Shown piece after piece: positions 56,570-64,000 of a stretch of DNA of 64,000 nt; the first letter of the stretch is position 1, and each line of letters opens with the position of its first letter. Below the pieces are notes generated by a model. That model had not been told where the DNA came from and did not search any database. It worked only from the letters and a program-made list of their open reading frames with translations. The stretch is taken from assembly GCF_002240565.1 (NCBI RefSeq), contig NZ_MZMO01000001.1, positions 1,364,001-1,428,000 of the forward strand, given 5' to 3'. The position numbers were made by a program, and so were the translations under genes. Origin of the DNA: Clavibacter michiganensis subsp. insidiosus. GTDB lineage: Bacteria; Actinomycetota; Actinomycetes; Actinomycetales; Microbacteriaceae.

Positions 56570-56624
56570 AGTCTCTGAGCTTGATGATCGCACATCAACG
56601 CCATGCACTTGAATCGGTGCGATC
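56570..56624 (-). promoter_or_regulatory. palindromic operator region upstream of the SatD-like gene
   Basis: A perfect inverted repeat TTGATG-N6-CATCAA lies at 56581-56598. GATCGCAC (56586-56593) is repeated inverted as GTGCGATC (56617-56624). A shorter CAAG/CTTG pair lies at about 56568-56583, next to the ribosome binding site. These are the size and position expected of a binding site for the encoded helix-turn-helix. Confidence 0.5.
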
Positions 56625-56747
56625 AATCCCACCGCTGTGAGGCGCTCGCCCGACGGTGCACACCAGCATGACGGGGACCCCCGACCCCGACCCGCGGCCG
56701 CCGCCGCGTCCCCCGCCCCGGCGATGCCGCGCTGGTACCGTGATCAG

Positions 56748-58052
56748 GTGACGAACGCCGATCCCGAACGCTTCTCCGCCCAGCGCAACGACCCGTCCTT
56801 CGAGGACGTGTGGGAGGAGATCGTCTGGCGTGGGTACGTGCACGTCTCCACGGACCAGGATGCGCTGAAGGAGCTGCTGTCCGGTCCCCCCATCACCTAC
56901 TACTGCGGATTCGACCCCACCGCGCCGAGCCTGCACCTCGGCAACCTCGTGCAGCTGCTCCTCATGCGGCGGATCCAGCTGGCCGGGCACCGGCCGCTCG
57001 GCCTCGTGGGCGGCTCGACGGGCCTCATCGGCGATCCCCGGCCCACGGCCGAGCGCACCCTCAACGCCCCCGAGGTCGTGGCGGAGTGGGTGGGCCGCAT
57101 ACAGGCGCAGGTGTCGGGCTTGCTCAGCCCCGAGGGCGACAACGCGGTGCGCATCGTCAACAACCTGGACTGGACGGCGCCCCTGAGCGCCATCGACTTC
57201 CTGCGTGAGGTGGGCAAGCACTTCCGGGTGGGGACCATGCTCAAGAAGGACGCGGTGAGCGCGCGCCTCAACTCCGACGAGGGCATCAGCTACACGGAGT
57301 TCAGCTACCAGATCCTGCAGGGCCTCGACTTCCGGGAGCTGCACCGCGCCTACGGGTGCGTGCTGCAGACGGGCGGCAGCGACCAGTGGGGCAACCTCAC
57401 CAGCGGCATCGACCTGATCCGGCGCAGCGAGCGGGCCACGGCGCACGCCATCGGCACGCCCCTCATCACCAACTCGGACGGCACGAAGTTCGGCAAGAGC
57501 GAGGGCAACGCGGTGTGGCTGGACCCCGAGCTCACGAGCCCCTACGCCTTCTACCAGTTCTGGCTCAACACCGAGGACGCGGACGTGATCCAGCGCCTCC
57601 GGCTCTTCACGTTCCTGGACCGGGCGCGCATCGAGGAGCTCGGACGCGCCGTGGAGTCCGAGCCCTTCCGTCGCGAGGCCCAGCGCGCGCTGGCGTGGGA
57701 GGTGACGACGCTGGTGCACGGCGTCGCGGCGACGGAGTCCGCGATCGTCGCGGCCCAGGCGCTCTTCGGCCAGGGCGAGCTGAGCGCGCTCGACGAGCCG
57801 ACCCTCCGCGCTGCGCTGGATGAGCTGCCGTCCGCCGAGATCGCCGTCGGCACCACCGTGATCCAGGCCCTGATCGACACGGGTCTGGTCTCGAGCGCGG
57901 GGGAGGCCCGGCGCGCGATCACCCAGGGCGGGGTGTACGTGAACAACGTCGCCGTGGGCGATGCGGCCGCCGTCGTGGACGATCTCCTGCACGGCCGTTT
58001 CGCCGTGATCCGGCGGGGCAAGAAGACCCTCGCGGGCGTCACGGTCGCCTGA
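56748..58052 (+). CDS. tyrS: tyrosine--tRNA ligase
   Basis: Class I enzyme charging tRNA-Tyr. The HIGH-equivalent is LHLGN near residue 62 and the KMSKS-equivalent is KFGKS near 247. A C-terminal S4 RNA-binding domain (about 365-430) includes SAGEARRAITQGGVYVNN (in parts). It has 434 residues. I chose the GTG at 56748 because TACCGT (56736-56741) ends six bases upstream; the frame's earlier ATG codons would add 30 or more unconserved Ala/Pro residues. Confidence 0.97.
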   Translation: MTNADPERFSAQRNDPSFEDVWEEIVWRGYVHVSTDQDALKELLSGPPITYYCGFDPTAPSLHLGNLVQLLLMRRIQLAGHRPLGLVGGSTGLIGDPRPTAERTLNAPEVVAEWVGRIQAQVSGLLSPEGDNAVRIVNNLDWTAPLSAIDFLREVGKHFRVGTMLKKDAVSARLNSDEGISYTEFSYQILQGLDFRELHRAYGCVLQTGGSDQWGNLTSGIDLIRRSERATAHAIGTPLITNSDGTKFGKSEGNAVWLDPELTSPYAFYQFWLNTEDADVIQRLRLFTFLDRARIEELGRAVESEPFRREAQRALAWEVTTLVHGVAATESAIVAAQALFGQGELSALDEPTLRAALDELPSAEIAVGTTVIQALIDTGLVSSAGEARRAITQGGVYVNNVAVGDAAAVVDDLLHGRFAVIRRGKKTLAGVTVA

Positions 58053-58115
58053 ATCCGGCGCTCACCGGGCCTTTGTGCGGGAGCCTGTCGCGACACGCCC
58101 GGGATGCGGGTTGTT

Positions 58116-58274
58116 TTGCGGGGGTGGGGTGGTCCGCGTAATGTCTCCTCTTGTCGCCGGAACGGGCGGGAAGCTGAAAGGCTTCCGGAGCTGTTCTGGC
58201 GGGTGATGATCCTGGTGAAACAGAAGTTGCCGCGGCCTTGAGGGTTGCGTGTTTACCATCAACTGAGCTAGGGT
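58116..58274 (+). promoter_or_regulatory. tandem rrn promoters
   Basis: Two promoter-like pairs precede the rRNA genes. The first is TTGCGG (58116-58121), 17 bases, TAATGT (58139-58144). The second is TTGCGT (58245-58250), 18 bases, TAGGGT (58269-58274). No protein gene is seen in 58053-58610. Confidence 0.6.
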
Positions 58275-58392
58275 CTGATTCTGCTTTCGACGTGAGTGCT
58301 GGGCCTTGTGGTCTGGATCACTCCCACGGGGAGCGGTGGAGTGTGAGCTCCGATGGCTGGCTGTGATGGTCGGTGTCGGGAGCGTCCGTTCC

Positions 58393-58412
58393 TTGAGAAC
58401 TCAACAGCGTGC
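58393..58412 (+). promoter_or_regulatory. boxA-like antitermination element in rrn leader
   Basis: TTGAGAACTCAACAG in the 16S leader is nearly repeated as TTGAGAACTACACAG in the 16S-23S spacer (from 60430). A shared leader/spacer element of this kind is typical of Nus-dependent antitermination signals in actinobacterial rrn operons. Confidence 0.55.
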
Positions 58413-58610
58413 ACAATGTCAAATGCCAAATACCCGTTGCGGGTGTCCTTCGGATGCTCGTTTCGGATTCCTTTGGAATACATTTAAACAAACAAGCAAG
58501 TCAGTAATGATTTGTTCTGTCGGTTTCAAACTTGCTGGTTCGTGTTCGATTCCCGTTCACGTCTGGCTTTAGATGTGCCGACTGCTTTCGGGTGGTCGTG
58601 CGTTTAAGCA

Positions 58611-63680
<5,070 letters not shown>

Positions 63681-63792
63681 TTTGCTTGCGTCCACTATGT
63701 GGTTCCCGATATACGGTCGGGTATCAATTGAACAACCAGCTTGACTGGTCGATTCATCACAGATTTCATGCTCTTCGGGGTGTGTGTGAGGT

Positions 63793-63911
63793 GTTTCGGC
63801 GGCCATAGCGAGAGGGAAACGCCCGGTTACATTCCGAACCCGGAAGCTAAGACTCTCAGCGCCGATGGTACTGCAGGGGGGACCCTGTGGGAGAGTAGGA
63901 CACCGCCGGAC
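63793..63911 (+). rRNA. rrf: 5S ribosomal RNA
   Basis: About 119 bases. The conserved CGGCGGCCATAGCG at the 5' end, CCCGGTTACATTCCGAACCC loop B/C region, and GGGAGAGTAGGACACCGCCG 3' half pair to form the terminal stem. It lies about 110 bases after 23S. Confidence 0.95.
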
Positions 63912-63933
63912 TTAACTTGAGATTGATCGGGGA

Positions 63934-63964
63934 GGCCCGTCGCACATCGTGCGGCGGGCCTTTT
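63934..63964 (+). terminator. rrn operon terminator
   Basis: A 12-bp stem GGCCCGTCGCAC with GTGCGGCGGGCC (one T-G pair), an ATC loop and a following TTTT: a classical intrinsic terminator 22 bases after 5S. Confidence 0.9.
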
Positions 63965-64000
63965 CGCGTTAACCGGCGAAGCGCCGTCACCGTCTGCGCA

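Overview
The window is a high G+C chromosome segment (roughly 70% G+C by eye outside the rRNA genes) from an actinobacterium of the family Microbacteriaceae. The 16S rRNA gene reads like Clavibacter or a close relative; that assignment rests on recognition, not on a database search. Most genes are housekeeping genes on the + strand. No insertion sequence, prophage, CRISPR array or tRNA gene was seen.

Layout. (1) 1-15.3 kb: rpsO, pnp with a structured leader, two small minus-strand genes (a membrane-anchored Pro-rich protein and a PEBP-like protein), an aldo/keto reductase, a lipoprotein plus PKD-like secreted protein pair of unusual composition, an M16 peptidase, a phosphatase-like protein, dapB, an SDR-type epimerase, thyX, dapA and RNase J. 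(2) 15.3-18.4 kb: a MacAB-like export operon (adaptor, ATPase, permease). (3) 18.4-33 kb: ftsK, pgsA, a cinA C-terminal domain protein, clgR, a DUF3046 gene, recA, recX, miaB, miaA, dapF, a divergent rRNA-type methyltransferase, hflX, lexA, and a divergent LysM gene. Regions 1 and 3 follow the gene order known from Mycobacterium tuberculosis. (4) 33-36.5 kb: hisB, hisH, hisA/priA, an SseB-like gene and a convergent DUF1844 gene. (5) 36.5-42.5 kb: infC (AUC start), rpmI, rplT, an SPOUT rRNA methyltransferase and a gluABCD-type glutamate importer. (6) 42.6-54.6 kb: pheST and the arginine cluster argCJBDFGH, with no argR between argF and argG. (7) 54.5-58 kb: a 45-codon membrane microprotein, a 3-methyladenine DNA glycosylase, a SatD-like regulator with a membrane partner, and tyrS. 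(8) 58-64 kb: a complete rrn operon (16S-23S-5S) with tandem promoters, a tRNA-free spacer and a terminator.

How the parts work together. The diaminopimelate genes (dapB, dapA, dapF) supply lysine and peptidoglycan. pnp and RNase J are the RNA degradation enzymes. recA, recX, lexA and the LysM gene form an SOS module: LexA-box-like palindromes overlap the recA promoter and both divergent promoters between lexA and the LysM gene. The arg cluster encodes the acetyl-cycle route from glutamate to arginine, and the nearby glutamate importer could feed it.

A recurring regulatory theme is a TANNNT -10 hexamer ending 6-9 bases before the start codon. This points to leaderless transcripts for about 17 genes, and it sets many of the starts chosen here. 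The least understood elements are the SatD-like pair with its palindromic upstream region and the lipoprotein/PKD pair at 5.8-7.2 kb.
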